Below are positions 1 to 8,765 of a DNA stretch of 26,332 nucleotides, piece after piece. Position numbers and translations under genes: made by a program. The notes below the pieces were generated by a model. That model had not been told where the DNA came from. It did not search any database and saw only the letters and a program-made list of their open reading frames with translations. Positions within the stretch are counted from its first letter, which is position 1. Every line of letters begins with the position of its first letter. This DNA comes from Spirochaeta sp. (GTDB taxonomy: Bacteria > Spirochaetota > Spirochaetia > Sphaerochaetales > Sphaerochaetaceae), in assembly GCA_020054965.1 (NCBI GenBank), contig JAIMZO010000003.1, positions 1 to 26,332 of the forward strand, given 5' to 3'.

Positions 1-273
1 GATATCTTCGCGAACACCAGGAAGTTGCTCATACTCACTGGAGATCAAGTGGGGAACACCATCTTCATTGAAGCTGGTGAACTTTACGGCAGTGACGGCA
101 TACCCCTGGATCGATGAGAGGAGTACCCTCCTAAGCGTGTTACCGACCGTGGTACCAAAGCCTCTCTCAAACGGATAGGCGATGAATTTCCCATAGTTCG
201 GCTCAACTGCGCTATGTTCGAAGGTGATCCCCTTGGGCTTCTTAAAGCCCTTCAGAAGGTTTTTGCGTGCCAT
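1..273 (-). CDS. rpoA: RNA polymerase alpha subunit, N-terminal part (truncated by window edge)
   Basis: The first 91 codons of the alpha subunit are present; the rest lies beyond position 1. Alpha dimerises to start assembly of the core polymerase, and its N-terminal domain binds beta and beta-prime. The translation starts [15 protein letters not shown] and contains [20 protein letters not shown] (about residues 35-54), the conserved alpha-NTD segment around the dimerisation helix. The ATG at 273 follows an AAGGAG ribosome-binding site that overlaps the TAA stop of rpsD, so the two genes are probably translationally coupled. In most bacteria rplQ follows rpoA, but that position is outside the window. 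Identification is secure; only the length is unknown. Confidence 0.96.
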   Translation of the reverse strand, partial: MARKNLLKGFKKPKGITFEHSAVEPNYGKFIAYPFERGFGTTVGNTLRRVLLSSIQGYAVTAVKFTSFNEDGVPHLISSEYEQLPGVREDI

Positions 274-282
274 GGTTACTCC

Positions 283-924
283 TTATCTGGAATACAACTC
301 GACAACCAGCTGCTCGTTTATCTTTTCGAGCTCGGTGACTTCACTTCTTCTCGGAACTGCGATGAAAGTGCCTTTCATGGCATCTACATCGAGGTTCAGC
401 CACTGGCTTACGCCACTTTTGGTGTATTCCTTGAGGTTTTCTTTAATAATCAACATCTTCTGACCACTCTTGCCTACGGAAACCTCATCACCTGGGCGAA
501 GGCGGTAAGAAGGAATGGAAACACGCTTGCCATTCACGAAAACATGTCCGTGATTAACCAGCTGTGCAGCCTGGCTGCGGCTTGAAGCAAAGTGGAGTCT
601 AAACACCACATTATCAAGCCTCTGTTCAAGAAGCATAATCAAGTTTTCACCAGTTTTGCCGGGAATTCTAGTTGCTTCATTAAATGTAAGCTTGAACTGC
701 TTTTCAAGCATACAATAGGTTCTTTTCAGTTTCTGTTTCTCGCGCAACTGCAGACCGTAGTCAGTCGGCTTCTTTGAGCGCGCGCGGGGATCCTTACCAG
801 GAAGCCCAGTGGCCTTGATGTCATTAAGCGGGCATTTGCCACTGTGGCATCGATCACCCTTGAGGAACAACTTGGTCCTCTCTGCTCTACAATACCTGCA
901 CTTAGGTCCAGTATATCTAGCCAT
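283..924 (-). CDS. rpsD: 30S ribosomal protein S4
   Basis: S4 is a primary 16S rRNA-binding protein that nucleates assembly of the 30S body. In many bacteria it also represses the alpha operon. The 213-residue product is of normal to slightly long length. It carries a complete Cys4 zinc site, C9-X2-C12-X13-C26-X4-C31, as in Thermus S4 and unlike the zinc-free E. coli protein. The S4 RNA-binding domain follows at about residues 100-165 (RLDNVVFRLHFASSRSQAAQ and the FVNGKRVSIPSYRLRPGD stretch). Its ribosome-binding site overlaps the TGA stop of rpsK, so coupling is likely. Whether this S4 regulates its own operon cannot be read from the sequence. Confidence 0.97.
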   Translation of the reverse strand: MARYTGPKCRYCRAERTKLFLKGDRCHSGKCPLNDIKATGLPGKDPRARSKKPTDYGLQLREKQKLKRTYCMLEKQFKLTFNEATRIPGKTGENLIMLLEQRLDNVVFRLHFASSRSQAAQLVNHGHVFVNGKRVSIPSYRLRPGDEVSVGKSGQKMLIIKENLKEYTKSGVSQWLNLDVDAMKGTFIAVPRRSEVTELEKINEQLVVELYSR

Positions 925-942
925 GTATCTGCTCTCTCCTCA

Positions 943-1320
943 TCAGACTCTTCTACTCTTGCGAGGTCTGCATCCATTGTGTGGGATGGGGGTGACATCA
1001 CGAATGGAACGGACCTTAAGTCCGAGCACGCCCAACGTCCGGATGGCGCTCTCACGTCCAACACCGGGTCCCTTCACAAATACGTTCACTTCCTGCAATC
1101 CATTATCCATAGCAGCCTTGGCAGCCTTTTCGGCAGTGGTCTGTGCTGCATAGGGAGTGGACTTCTTAGCGCCACGGAAACCAAGTCCACCGGCACTAGC
1201 CCAAGATACCGCATTCCCGTTCAGATCGGTAACGGTAACAATGGTATTGTTAAAGGTCGCCTGGATATAGACATTGCCTTCATATACCGTTTTCTTGACT
1301 TTACGTTTAATAGTAGCCAT
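943..1320 (-). CDS. rpsK: 30S ribosomal protein S11
   Basis: S11 sits on the 30S platform near the mRNA exit path and contacts the Shine-Dalgarno helix region. The 125-residue product has the family signature: [20 protein letters not shown] (about residues 23-42), [14 protein letters not shown], and the basic C-terminal tail [15 protein letters not shown]. The length is typical for the family. It lies between rpsM (14-nt gap) and rpsD in the usual alpha-operon order S13-S11-S4-alpha. Nothing unusual was seen. Confidence 0.97.
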   Translation of the reverse strand: MATIKRKVKKTVYEGNVYIQATFNNTIVTVTDLNGNAVSWASAGGLGFRGAKKSTPYAAQTTAEKAAKAAMDNGLQEVNVFVKGPGVGRESAIRTLGVLGLKVRSIRDVTPIPHNGCRPRKSRRV

Positions 1321-1334
1321 GTGCTATCTGCTCC

Positions 1335-1700
1335 TTATTTCTTCTTGGACGCAACGGTCTTCTTCTTACCCTTGCGAGTACGGGCATTGGTTTTTGTCCG
1401 CTGTCCGTTAACGGGAAGACCCTTACGATGACGAAGGCCACGATAGCAACCGATGTCCATAAGGCGCTTGATGTTCAGAGCTACCTCTGTTCTCAGACGT
1501 CCTTCTACTTTGTACTCTTCCTCAATTACCTTACGCAATACTGCCAGATCATCACTGGAAAGGGTATTAATACTTGTATCGGGATCAATTTTTGTTTTTT
1601 CACATATCTCAACCGCCGAAAACCTACCAATCCCATAAATATAGGTTAAGGCGATTTTTACTGCCTTGTTCGGCAAATCTACACCTGCAATTCTCGCCAT
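1335..1700 (-). CDS. rpsM: 30S ribosomal protein S13
   Basis: S13 lies at the top of the 30S head, forms inter-subunit bridges and contacts the P-site tRNA with its basic tail. The 121-residue product begins [20 protein letters not shown] and contains IYGIGR and the signature [20 protein letters not shown]. It ends in a lysine-rich tail. The ATG at 1700 lies 6 nt after an AGGAGG; an overlapping ATG four bases upstream would be too close to it and out of frame. The 53-nt gap to rpmJ is one of the longer gaps in this half. It is where E. coli has the S4-binding pseudoknot of the alpha operon, but I could not build a convincing equivalent here. Confidence 0.97.
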   Translation of the reverse strand: MARIAGVDLPNKAVKIALTYIYGIGRFSAVEICEKTKIDPDTSINTLSSDDLAVLRKVIEEEYKVEGRLRTEVALNIKRLMDIGCYRGLRHRKGLPVNGQRTKTNARTRKGKKKTVASKKK

Positions 1701-1753
1701 TCATGGCCTCCTGAATTTCTCTAATAGAGTGGAAGGCTTGCGCCGAACCCCGT

Positions 1754-1867
1754 TTATCTCTGTCTCTGCTTGTGCTTGGGGTTCTCACAAATAATACGGA
1801 CCACCCCATTCCGTCTGACTACTTTGCACTTGTCACAAATCGGTTTGACACTTGCTCTTACTTTCAT
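1754..1867 (-). CDS. rpmJ: 50S ribosomal protein L36, zinc-binding form
   Basis: This 37-residue gene reads [20 protein letters not shown] and then continues to a basic Arg/Gln end. L36 is the smallest large-subunit protein and helps organise 23S rRNA near the peptidyl-transferase region. The zinc ligands C11-X2-C14-X12-C27-X4-H32 are all present, marking the ancestral zinc-containing form. The start ATG at 1867 follows AGGAG by 8 nt. It sits directly between secY and rpsM. In many bacteria map and infA occur at this junction, and neither is here. Confidence 0.96.
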   Translation of the reverse strand: MKVRASVKPICDKCKVVRRNGVVRIICENPKHKQRQR

Positions 1868-1882
1868 GTTCTAGCTCCTAGC

Positions 1883-3205
1883 CTAAATGTGTTTCGACTT
1901 CCTGCTCTTGCCGTCAACATTGAAACCATCGTAGTGGTGCATTTTCATAACTCCTTCAATCTGCCGCATGGTATCCAAGTCAACACCGACAAGAATCAGC
2001 AGTGACGTTCCACCGAAAAGCATTGCAACAGATGCAGGGAAGTTGAAGAACATCTGCACCAGCGTAGGAATCAAGGCAATGAAAGCCAAGAACAGGGAGC
2101 CAGGGAGAACAATGCGGTTAAGCACCTTAGTAAGGTACTCTTCTAGTTTCTCGGAACGTACGCCGGGAACTGAACCACCATTCTCACGAATCTGTTTGGC
2201 CATCTCCACCGGGTTCATTGAAACCTGGGTATAGAAGAAGGCAAACCCTATGATCAACAGGGCGTAGATAATCAGATAGGGGGCACCCTGTGGATTCAAC
2301 CAATTAGCGAAGGCAGCAAGCCACCTCACCTCTTGTCCCAATGTAGTTGCGATCTGCAACGGGAAGGAAAGCAAGGCACTTGCAAAGATTACCGGGATAA
2401 CACCTGATGGGTTGACCTTGATAGGGATGTACGTACTTTGTGCACCGTACATCTTACGGCCTACCACACGCTTGGCATAGTTCACGGGAATCTTTCTTAC
2501 ACCCTGCTCTTCATACACGACGAGAGCAACAACAACCAAGAACATTACAAAGACCACCAAGACTACGATTGGGTTCAGAACACCCGCGGAGATGCTCTGG
2601 AACAGAACCGATACGGCCTCGGGAAATCTTGCTACAATACCGGCGAAGATCAACAGACTGATACCGTTTCCGATGCCCCACTGGGTGATCTTGTTACCGA
2701 TCCAAATCAGGAGCATGGAACCGGTCGTTACGGTAAGCATAGCTACCAATGTGAACGGAACGGTGCTCATTGTCATCACGCCGGGAATGGAGTTGGCGTA
2801 AATGGTTACTACATACGACTGAATCAGACAAACTACAATCGTACCATACCTGGTGTACTGCTGAATCTTCTTATGCCCGGATGGGTCCTGGGCCAGCTTC
2901 TTCAGTGAAGGGATAACCAACATCAACAGCTGCACAATAATCTGTGTGCTGATGTACGGCATGACACCCAACATAAACAGAGAAAAGTTGGAGAACGCAC
3001 CACCCGAAAAGAAGTTCAGATACTCGGTTAGACCAATATTTGAATCTGAACTCTGGGATAGAAAAAACAGTTTCAGAACTTCCGGATCAATCCCAGGAAT
3101 AGGAATCACTGCCCCGATCCTGCTGACAATCAGCAGGCTTAGGGTAATGAAAATCTTTTTCCGGAGATCCTTGATTCTATACATCTCAACTAAGGAGTTT
3201 GCCAT
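1883..3205 (-). CDS. secY: Preprotein translocase subunit SecY
   Basis: SecY forms the protein-conducting channel of the Sec translocon in the inner membrane, with SecE (also in this window, at 25696-25875) and SecG. The 440-residue product has the expected ten hydrophobic membrane segments, starting with FITLSLLIVSRIGAVIPIPG. It also shows VMPYISTQIIVQLL, which leads into the second and third segments, and the conserved cytosolic loops: QGVRKIPVNYAKR, and MAKQIRENGGSVPGVR before segment 9. It follows rplO, as in most bacterial spc operons. The length is typical, and there is no sign of damage. Confidence 0.97.
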   Translation of the reverse strand: MANSLVEMYRIKDLRKKIFITLSLLIVSRIGAVIPIPGIDPEVLKLFFLSQSSDSNIGLTEYLNFFSGGAFSNFSLFMLGVMPYISTQIIVQLLMLVIPSLKKLAQDPSGHKKIQQYTRYGTIVVCLIQSYVVTIYANSIPGVMTMSTVPFTLVAMLTVTTGSMLLIWIGNKITQWGIGNGISLLIFAGIVARFPEAVSVLFQSISAGVLNPIVVLVVFVMFLVVVALVVYEEQGVRKIPVNYAKRVVGRKMYGAQSTYIPIKVNPSGVIPVIFASALLSFPLQIATTLGQEVRWLAAFANWLNPQGAPYLIIYALLIIGFAFFYTQVSMNPVEMAKQIRENGGSVPGVRSEKLEEYLTKVLNRIVLPGSLFLAFIALIPTLVQMFFNFPASVAMLFGGTSLLILVGVDLDTMRQIEGVMKMHHYDGFNVDGKSRKSKHI

Positions 3206-3219
3206 AAAGCCCTTCTTTG

Positions 3220-3651
3220 TTATTTAATCTCGCCACCCGCAGCTGTAATCTTCTCGATTGCAGTAGCGGAAACCTTCAAACCGTCAATGATTACCTTCTT
3301 GGTGAGTTCTCCATTACACAGAACTTTCGCCTGTGTATTGTGCCCCTTGGCCAACCCAACGTCCTTCAGGGCGTCGAGGGTGACTACATCCCCATCTTCG
3401 AAGTTAGCAGAAATTACATCAAGGGAGACAACGGCATACTCTTTCTTAAATACGCTGTTGGAAAAACCTCTACGGGCAACACGGCGGTACAAAGGCATCT
3501 GCCCGCCTTCGAAGCCGAGACGAACACCACCGCCGGAACGGGAATTCTGTCCGTCATGACCCCTACCGCAGGAGCGACCCTTCGAGGACGCGCCACGTCC
3601 TACGATTGTCTTTTTCTTATTGGCACCTTTCGGCGCATGAATCTGTCCCAT
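3220..3651 (-). CDS. rplO: 50S ribosomal protein L15
   Basis: L15 binds 23S rRNA late in 50S assembly. The 143-residue product shows the glycine- and arginine-rich N-terminal extension (GRGASSKGRSCGRGHDGQNS, about residues 19-38) that threads into rRNA, then GFEGGQMPLYRRVARRGFSN, a strong family signature. Its start lies one base from the stop of rpmD (TAA-G-ATG), so L30 and L15 are almost certainly translated in a coupled way. Length and order (rpmD-rplO-secY) are normal. Confidence 0.96.
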   Translation of the reverse strand: MGQIHAPKGANKKKTIVGRGASSKGRSCGRGHDGQNSRSGGGVRLGFEGGQMPLYRRVARRGFSNSVFKKEYAVVSLDVISANFEDGDVVTLDALKDVGLAKGHNTQAKVLCNGELTKKVIIDGLKVSATAIEKITAAGGEIK

Positions 3652-3652
3652 C

Positions 3653-3841
3653 TTACATCTCCTCGACTTTCACAAGGTGTGCTACTACACGGACCATCCC
3701 AAGCGTAGCGGGAGTAGCATCGTGTACAACCGAGCTGGAAATCTTGCCAAGTCCGAGAGCTTTCACCGTTCTGCGCTGCTTAGGCAGTGAACCGGAAAGT
3801 CCCCTGACAAGGGTAACCTTGATTTTCTTTGCGTCAGCCAT
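3653..3841 (-). CDS. rpmD: 50S ribosomal protein L30
   Basis: L30 is a small peripheral 50S protein with a ferredoxin-like fold. The 62-residue product, MADAKKIKVTLVRGLSGSLP and onward, contains the family pattern: VTLVRG, a Lys/Arg helix (KQRRTVKALGLGKI) and the end segment GMVRVVAHLVKVEE. The length is typical (about 60). It starts 3 nt after the rpsE stop and ends one base before the rplO start. L30 is absent from some bacterial lineages but clearly present here. Confidence 0.95.
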   Translation of the reverse strand: MADAKKIKVTLVRGLSGSLPKQRRTVKALGLGKISSSVVHDATPATLGMVRVVAHLVKVEEM

Positions 3842-3844
3842 CTC

Positions 3845-4357
3845 TTACCCCCACATCTCATTCAGGGACTTGCCCCGATTCTTTGCAACCACTTTGGCAT
3901 CGAAAAGATTCTCGAAACCATCAAAGGCAGCCTTAACCGTATTGATTGCATTCTTGGAGCCAAGTGACTTGCCCTGGATATCAGAGATACCACAGACGTC
4001 ACAAATAGCGCGGACTGCACCACCGGCAATAACACCCGTACCAGGTCTTGCAGGCTTCAAGAGCACGCTTGCACTCTTGTAGTTTCCCAAGATCTCGTGA
4101 GGAATGGTTGTCTTCTTCATCGGTACAACGATCATGCTTGACTTAGCACGATCGACAGCCTTTCTGATTGCCTCTGTAACGTCATTGGCCTTACCGAAAC
4201 CATATCCAACCTTACCATTCTGGTCACCAACAACTACCAGTGCGGAGAAGGAGAACCTTCTACCACCCTTGACAACCTTGGCAACACGGTTCAGCTTGAT
4301 CAGCTTCTCGACATACCCGTCGTTCTTATCCCTATCTCTATCTCTCGATCTATCCAC
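3845..4357 (-). CDS. rpsE: 30S ribosomal protein S5 (GTG start)
   Basis: S5 lies on the back of the 30S subunit and affects translational accuracy and mRNA unwinding. The 170-residue product carries the S5 double-stranded RNA-binding domain ([20 protein letters not shown], then [17 protein letters not shown]) and the C-terminal domain with [20 protein letters not shown]. The first codon is GTG, not ATG, preceded closely by AGGGGG. There is no other usable start before the conserved domain. The N-terminus is unusual: an Arg-Asp repeat, [12 protein letters not shown], encoded by a short GAGATA-type simple repeat. N-terminal extensions of S5 vary widely between species. Confidence 0.96.
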   Translation of the reverse strand: MDRSRDRDRDKNDGYVEKLIKLNRVAKVVKGGRRFSFSALVVVGDQNGKVGYGFGKANDVTEAIRKAVDRAKSSMIVVPMKKTTIPHEILGNYKSASVLLKPARPGTGVIAGGAVRAICDVCGISDIQGKSLGSKNAINTVKAAFDGFENLFDAKVVAKNRGKSLNEMWG

Positions 4358-4366
4358 AGTATCCCC

Positions 4367-4726
4367 CTAGAACTTTACGCCAACTTTGCGTGCGCCATCT
4401 GCGATGCTCTTGACAACCCCGTGGAACAGATAGCCGTTACGATCAAACACACAGGTGTCGATCTGCTTCTCGAGCATTCTCTTACCAATGGTTTCCCCGA
4501 GTTTTGCTGCATCTGCAACCGTGTTCTTCAAGCCCTTGAGCTCTTTTTCCATGGTGCTTGCAGCAACAAGGGTGTTACCAGCTACATCGTCGATGACCTG
4601 TACATACATGTGGGAATTGCTGCGAAACACGCTCATTCTCGGCTTACTTGCAGTACCGGAAATGTGCTTTCGAATATGATGCTTACGACGAGCAAGTTTC
4701 CTTCTTTTATCGATAACTCTATTCAT
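4367..4726 (-). CDS. rplR: 50S ribosomal protein L18
   Basis: L18 binds 5S rRNA, with L5, and anchors it in the central protuberance. The 119-residue product has the basic N-terminal arm ([20 protein letters not shown]), then [20 protein letters not shown] and the C-terminal [20 protein letters not shown], all L18 hallmarks. The length is normal. It sits between rplF (16-nt gap) and rpsE (9-nt gap) in conserved spc order. No oddities were seen. Confidence 0.96.
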   Translation of the reverse strand: MNRVIDKRRKLARRKHHIRKHISGTASKPRMSVFRSNSHMYVQVIDDVAGNTLVAASTMEKELKGLKNTVADAAKLGETIGKRMLEKQIDTCVFDRNGYLFHGVVKSIADGARKVGVKF

Positions 4727-4742
4727 CTTATCTACCTACCCA

Positions 4743-5288
4743 CTATTTCTTAGCAGAAGCTGTCTTACCAGCCTTGCGCCTGATCACCTCGTCCTCATAC
4801 CGAATTCCCTTACCCTTATATGGTTCAGGTTCTCGGAGGGAACGGATCTCTGCACAAGTCTGCCCGACGAGCTGCTTGTCGATACCGCTGATGGTAACCT
4901 TATTGGGGTTTTCCACGGTAGCCGTGATTCCCTGGGGAAGTACAACTTCAATCAATTCGGAGTACCCGAGGTTGAGGGTCAGGAGATTGGTCTTTAGGTC
5001 AGCACGGAAACCGACACCGTTGATCAGGAGAGTCTTGGAGAATCCCTTGGACACTCCAATAACCATGTTGTTAACCAACTGGCGGTAGAGGCCTTGGAAA
5101 CTATTGCTTTCCTTGGACTTATCCTTGGGAACCACGCTAATTTCGGATTCCTTGATGTTGATCACAACCTCAGGACGGGTTGGACAGCTGAGCTTTCCTT
5201 TCGGACCTTCGACATTAATCAAACCACCGTTGATGGCAACTTTGACCCCTTGCGGTACTGTGATTGGCAATTTTCCAACTCTGGACAT
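4743..5288 (-). CDS. rplF: 50S ribosomal protein L6
   Basis: L6 lies near the sarcin-ricin loop and the factor-binding site of the 50S subunit. The 181-residue product begins MSRVGKLPITVPQGVKVAIN and has the two tandem L6 folds: GPKGKLSCPTRPEVVINI in the first, and the signature SLREPEPYKGKGIRYEDEVI near the C-terminus. The length matches the family (about 177-180). It follows rpsH by 12 nt and precedes rplR. Confidence 0.97.
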   Translation of the reverse strand: MSRVGKLPITVPQGVKVAINGGLINVEGPKGKLSCPTRPEVVINIKESEISVVPKDKSKESNSFQGLYRQLVNNMVIGVSKGFSKTLLINGVGFRADLKTNLLTLNLGYSELIEVVLPQGITATVENPNKVTISGIDKQLVGQTCAEIRSLREPEPYKGKGIRYEDEVIRRKAGKTASAKK

Positions 5289-5300
5289 TTCTTTACCACC

Positions 5301-5699
5301 TTACCAAATAGAGCAGATCAGCTCGCCACCGACCTTGTTCTCTGTAGCCTTCTTCCCGGTGATGACACCCGAAGAAGTAGACACTACAACGACGCCATGT
5401 CCGTTGTACACACGGGGCATCTCACGATAGCCGGTGTAAACACGACGGCCAGGAGTGCTGATGCGTTGAATCCCATGGAGTACTGGACTCTGATTATCAT
5501 CATACTTCAGGAAAACTCGGATATAGGAAATCCCATCCTTGGTCACCTTCTTGAAGTTCTTGATATATCCTTCATTCTTTAGAATCTTCACTATCTGAAG
5601 CTTCATCTTGGAAGTAGAAACATCTACTTTCTCATGCTTGGCCATGTTAGCATTTCTAACCTTAGTCAGCATATCAGCTACTGGATCACTTACAGCCAT
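5301..5699 (-). CDS. rpsH: 30S ribosomal protein S8
   Basis: S8 binds the central domain of 16S rRNA. In E. coli it is the translational repressor of the spc operon. The 132-residue product starts [20 protein letters not shown] and ends with the strongly conserved [20 protein letters not shown] region, which makes the rRNA contacts. The E. coli S8 target lies near rplE; whether a mimic of the 16S helix exists here would need structure prediction around 5895-6470. Length and position are normal. Confidence 0.97.
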   Translation of the reverse strand: MAVSDPVADMLTKVRNANMAKHEKVDVSTSKMKLQIVKILKNEGYIKNFKKVTKDGISYIRVFLKYDDNQSPVLHGIQRISTPGRRVYTGYREMPRVYNGHGVVVVSTSSGVITGKKATENKVGGELICSIW

Positions 5700-5708
5700 T
5701 TTTCTCTC

Positions 5709-5894
5709 CTACCAACTGGATTTGGTAACACCAGGAATCTGGCCTTCACTAGCCAATTTACGGAAACAGATCCTGCACATGTCGAATTGGCGCATATAGC
5801 CACGGGGTCTGCCGCAAATTCTGCAGCGATTGACGTGTCTGGTGCTGAACTTAGGCTCTCTCTTGGCCTTTACAATCATTGATTTCTTTGCCAT
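5709..5894 (-). CDS. rpsZ: 30S ribosomal protein S14, short zinc-binding form (type Z)
   Basis: S14 helps assemble the 30S head. This is the short 61-residue form with four zinc ligands, C24-X2-C27 and C40-X2-C43 ([20 protein letters not shown]), rather than the zinc-free form of about 100 residues found in E. coli. Some annotation schemes call it rpsN. It lies in conserved order between rplE and rpsH, with gaps of 14 and 9 nt. In bacteria with both forms, the zinc-free copy takes over under zinc starvation; no second copy is present in this window. Confidence 0.96.
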   Translation of the reverse strand: MAKKSMIVKAKREPKFSTRHVNRCRICGRPRGYMRQFDMCRICFRKLASEGQIPGVTKSSW

Positions 5895-5908
5895 ATGTCT
5901 CTTACCCC

Positions 5909-6460
5909 TTATTTACTGAAGGGCATGCCAAGCTTAGCGAGCAGGGCGTAGCCTTCTTCATCGGTCTTTGCGGTCGTTACAATGGCGACATTCAAACCGC
6001 TGACGCGTTCGATCTTATCGAAGTCAATCTCAGGGAAAATAATCTGCTCGGTAATGCCGAGTGAGTAGTTCCCATGCCCATCAAAAGCATTGGGCTTGAC
6101 ACCTCTAAAGTCCTTAACGCGGGGAAGAGCGATGCTGATCAGCCTCTCCAGGAAGAACCACATGTTTTCACCACGTAAAGTCACCATCGCACCAATTTCA
6201 TATCCTTCACGAACCTTGAAGTTTGCGATGGACTTTTTGGCCTTGGTTTTCAATACATGCTGACCGGTGATCTGCTCAAGCTCCTTGACAGCAGCATCGA
6301 GGAGCTTCTTATTGGTAATGGCTTCGCCGACACCGACACTGACAACAACCTTCTCAAGAGCGGGGATCTGCATTTTGGAGCTATAGCCAAAATCTTCAAA
6401 CAGCGCAGGAGCTACTGTTTCCAGGTATTTTTTCTTAAGGTTTGGTATAAACTTTTCCAT
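5909..6460 (-). CDS. rplE: 50S ribosomal protein L5
   Basis: L5 binds 5S rRNA and contacts the P-site tRNA and the 30S head through a bridge. The 183-residue product has the family landmarks: [18 protein letters not shown] (about residues 30-47), [20 protein letters not shown] (about 66-85), and [19 protein letters not shown]. The segment [20 protein letters not shown] follows nearer the C-terminus. Its ATG shares one base with the TAA of rplX (TAATG), a classic arrangement for termination-reinitiation. A GGGGAAG inside the end of rplX can act as ribosome-binding site. Confidence 0.97.
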   Translation of the reverse strand: MEKFIPNLKKKYLETVAPALFEDFGYSSKMQIPALEKVVVSVGVGEAITNKKLLDAAVKELEQITGQHVLKTKAKKSIANFKVREGYEIGAMVTLRGENMWFFLERLISIALPRVKDFRGVKPNAFDGHGNYSLGITEQIIFPEIDFDKIERVSGLNVAIVTTAKTDEEGYALLAKLGMPFSK

Positions 6461-6765
6461 TAGATTACTTCCCCGGTTTTCTTGGCATAGCGGACTTTTT
6501 TGCCGCTTTCATCAAACTTGTATCCAATCCTTGTAGTTTCACCTTTTCCGGTGACGTAAGCTACATTTGAAACATGGATTGGTGCCTCAATTTCCACGAT
6601 GCCACCCTTGTCCTGTTGGGTTTTCTTGCGCATGGTCTTTTTCACCATGTTGGCACCCTGGACAACGACTCTCTCTTTCTCACGGTCTACCTTCACGATC
6701 TTGCCTGACTTACCTTTGTCCTTACCAGCAATGATCATTACGGTGTCGTTCTTCTTAAGCTTCAT
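6460..6765 (-). CDS. rplX: 50S ribosomal protein L24
   Basis: L24 is an assembly initiator protein that binds the 5' domain of 23S rRNA near the exit tunnel. The 101-residue product [20 protein letters not shown] begins with the KOW motif (about residues 5-32), followed by [20 protein letters not shown]. The open frame extends 13 codons further upstream, but I chose the ATG at 6765: it matches the family N-terminus, follows a TAGGAG, and avoids overlap with rplN. Its stop overlaps the rplE start by one base. Confidence 0.96.
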   Translation of the reverse strand: MKLKKNDTVMIIAGKDKGKSGKIVKVDREKERVVVQGANMVKKTMRKKTQQDKGGIVEIEAPIHVSNVAYVTGKGETTRIGYKFDESGKKVRYAKKTGEVI

Positions 6766-6775
6766 GTATATACTC

Positions 6776-7141
6776 CTACAACACTTCCGGCGCGAGAGAA
6801 ACAATCTTCATATACCCATCACGCAACTCTCTGGCTACGGGTCCGAAGATACGCTTACCGCGCGGGTTATTGTTGGCATCGATGATAACGCATGCGTTGT
6901 CATCGAACCTGATATAGGTACCGTCAGGTCTGCGGTATTCCTTCTTCGTTCGGACAATGACTGCCTTCATGACGTCACCTTTTTTGATGGCGCCGTTAGG
7001 CAATGCGGTCTTTACTGCCACGACAATAATGTCACCAACACCGGCAACATAGCGATGGCTTCCGCCAAGAACCTTGATGCACTGCACACGCTTTGCACCA
7101 CTGTTATCCGCTACATTCAAATAGGTCTGCATCTGTACCAT
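6776..7141 (-). CDS. rplN: 50S ribosomal protein L14
   Basis: L14 lies at the 50S interface, contributes to inter-subunit bridges and is the binding platform for the silencing factor RsfS. The 121-residue product starts [20 protein letters not shown] and carries the family signature around [20 protein letters not shown] and [21 protein letters not shown] second Met at residue 4 is possible, but the first aligns with the usual family start and has AGGAG 9 nt upstream. Length and order are normal. Confidence 0.97.
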   Translation of the reverse strand: MVQMQTYLNVADNSGAKRVQCIKVLGGSHRYVAGVGDIIVVAVKTALPNGAIKKGDVMKAVIVRTKKEYRRPDGTYIRFDDNACVIIDANNNPRGKRIFGPVARELRDGYMKIVSLAPEVL

Positions 7142-7156
7142 ATCGTCTCTCTCCTA

Positions 7157-7408
7157 TTAACGAGCACGCTCGACGATCTGCACGAGACGCCAGCACTTAT
7201 CTTTACTGATGTGGCGGCATTCCAAAACACGTACGGTGTCGCCGATATTTGCCTCGTTCCTCTCATCATGTGCCTTCACCTTTTTGGTGGTAGTCACATA
7301 CTTTTTGTACAGGGGATGCAGTCTTCTTGAGGAAACAGCAACGACAATCGTCTTATCCATCTTGTCACTGACCACCCGGCCGGTAAAACTTTTTTTATTA
7401 GCTTCCAT
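7157..7408 (-). CDS. rpsQ: 30S ribosomal protein S17
   Basis: S17 is a primary 16S rRNA-binding protein with an OB fold. The 83-residue product reads [20 protein letters not shown] near the N-terminus and [20 protein letters not shown] in the middle; both are characteristic. The length matches the family (about 80-90). It lies between rpmC and rplN with gaps of about 15 nt, as in other S10-spc junctions. Confidence 0.96.
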   Translation of the reverse strand: MEANKKSFTGRVVSDKMDKTIVVAVSSRRLHPLYKKYVTTTKKVKAHDERNEANIGDTVRVLECRHISKDKCWRLVQIVERAR

Positions 7409-7423
7409 CTGAATCGCTCTCCC

Positions 7424-7630
7424 TTACTTTGCCACGTTCCGAATTCCGAGTTCATACTCACGAATTCGCGTATTCACACGAGCGATGTTCCTCCTGACGG
7501 TACGAACAGCAAGTGGATTCTCAACATGTCCGAGCACTCTTCCCATACGAAGGTCGAAGTACTCCTTGTGAAGTTGCTCCTTCTTGGCTACCAGCTCGTC
7601 AAGGGTCAAATCTTTATATGAATTCTTCAT
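7424..7630 (-). CDS. rpmC: 50S ribosomal protein L29
   Basis: L29 is a small helical protein at the exit-tunnel opening, next to L23, where signal recognition particle and trigger factor dock. The 68-residue product is [20 protein letters not shown] followed by [20 protein letters not shown] and ends in an Arg-rich helix; the fold is two antiparallel helices. The reading frame is open 37 codons upstream, but that stretch overlaps rplP and is a shadow. The ATG at 7630 lies 4 nt after the rplP stop and is preceded by a weak TGGAG. Confidence 0.95.
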   Translation of the reverse strand: MKNSYKDLTLDELVAKKEQLHKEYFDLRMGRVLGHVENPLAVRTVRRNIARVNTRIREYELGIRNVAK

Positions 7631-7634
7631 ACTC

Positions 7635-8051
7635 TTACTCCACTTCCCTTCTGGCGACAAACTTCGTCTTGATCGGAAGCTTGGAAGCTGCGAGCTCCAA
7701 AGCCTCACGAGCGAGCTCTTCAGGAACGCCACCCATTTCAAACATCACAGCGCCTGTCTTCACGACAGCGACCCAACCTTCGGGGTTCCCCTTACCGTTT
7801 CCCTGTCTGGTTTCAGCAGGTTTCTTGGTATAGGGCATGTCAGGGAAAATCCTGATCCATACCTTACCACCACGCTTAATGTGACGGGTCATGGCGATAC
7901 GGGCTGCCTCGATCTGGCGATTGGTGATCCACTTCGGCTCAAGTGCGAGCAAACCGAATTCACCGAAAGCAATGGTAGTCCCGCGATGTGCAACACCATC
8001 AGTGGTGCCACGCTGTTTCTTTCTATGTTTAATTCTCTTTGGACTAAGCAT
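7635..8051 (-). CDS. rplP: 50S ribosomal protein L16
   Basis: L16 contacts the A-site tRNA elbow and is needed for a mature peptidyl-transferase centre. The 138-residue product starts [20 protein letters not shown]. It contains [20 protein letters not shown], then [20 protein letters not shown] and [20 protein letters not shown], all family signatures. It sits 6 nt after rpsC and is followed closely by rpmC. Length is normal. Confidence 0.97.
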   Translation of the reverse strand: MLSPKRIKHRKKQRGTTDGVAHRGTTIAFGEFGLLALEPKWITNRQIEAARIAMTRHIKRGGKVWIRIFPDMPYTKKPAETRQGNGKGNPEGWVAVVKTGAVMFEMGGVPEELAREALELAASKLPIKTKFVARREVE

Positions 8052-8057
8052 GGCCTA

Positions 8058-8765
8058 CTAACTCCTTGCCTCAGCACCTTCGCTCTTGGTCGGCTTTTTC
8101 ACCAAACCACCGGCGTCGTTCTTGACTGCACGATCGTAGATCTCACCGTTGTACACCCACACCTTGACGCCAATGACACCAAAGGAGGTATTAGCTGTGG
8201 TGAATCCATAGTCGATGTCACTGCGCAGTGTGTGAAGGGGAATCCTTCCTTCCTTCATCCACTCCGAGCGTGCAATTTCTGCACCACCGATACGACCGGA
8301 GAGCCGGATCTTGACACCCTGAGCGCCATTCTGCATTGCTTTGGAAACAGCCATCTTCATTGAGCGGCGGAACGAACCACGGCTCACGAGCTGTCTAGCA
8401 ACGTTTAAGGCAATCAGCTGGGCATCAGCCTCTGGCTTCTTGATTTCCTTGATCTTGATCTGCACCTTCTTGTCAGAAAGTTTCTGGAGACGTGCTCCAA
8501 GCTTCTCGACATTTGCACCCTTGCTACCAATGATGATACCAGGGCGGCTGGTGGTGATCACAATCGTAATGCGCTGGGGCTTACGGATGATTTCAACATC
8601 CGAAATCTCAGCACCCTGAACTTCAGGGCATTCAACCAAAGCTTTTCTCAGCTTCAGATCTTCATGCAGAGTGTCCGCATACTCCCTGGGGTCCACATAC
8701 CATTTGGACTTCCAGGTCTTGTTGACTCCAAGACGGAGCCCAATAGGATTAACTTTCTGGCCCAT
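8058..8765 (-). CDS. rpsC: 30S ribosomal protein S3
   Basis: S3 lies at the mRNA entry channel on the 30S head and takes part in mRNA unwinding. The 235-residue product starts MGQKVNPIGLRLGVNKTWKS. It has a type II KH domain with the GXXG loop in SRPGIIIGSKGANVEKLGAR (about residues 73-92), and the C-terminal S3 domain with KIRLSGRIGGAEIARSEWMK. The ATG abuts the TAA of rplV with no gap, so translation is probably coupled. A short charged tail ends the protein. Length is within the family range. Confidence 0.97.
   Translation of the reverse strand: MGQKVNPIGLRLGVNKTWKSKWYVDPREYADTLHEDLKLRKALVECPEVQGAEISDVEIIRKPQRITIVITTSRPGIIIGSKGANVEKLGARLQKLSDKKVQIKIKEIKKPEADAQLIALNVARQLVSRGSFRRSMKMAVSKAMQNGAQGVKIRLSGRIGGAEIARSEWMKEGRIPLHTLRSDIDYGFTTANTSFGVIGVKVWVYNGEIYDRAVKNDAGGLVKKPTKSEGAEARS

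Noticed and set aside
844..1431. Plus-strand open frames opposite ribosomal genes (for example this one of 195 codons)
   Set aside because: They are mirror frames of conserved minus-strand genes, lack recognisable domains and have no ribosome-binding sites.
1701..1753. Possible S4-binding pseudoknot before rpsM
   Set aside because: The gap is only 53 nt and I found just a 3-bp GCAA-loop stem and a small CTCTA/TAGAG repeat, not a convincing pseudoknot.
7631..7741. Longer N-terminus for L29
   Set aside because: The extra 37 codons overlap rplP in another frame and do not fit the L29 family, which is about 65 residues long.
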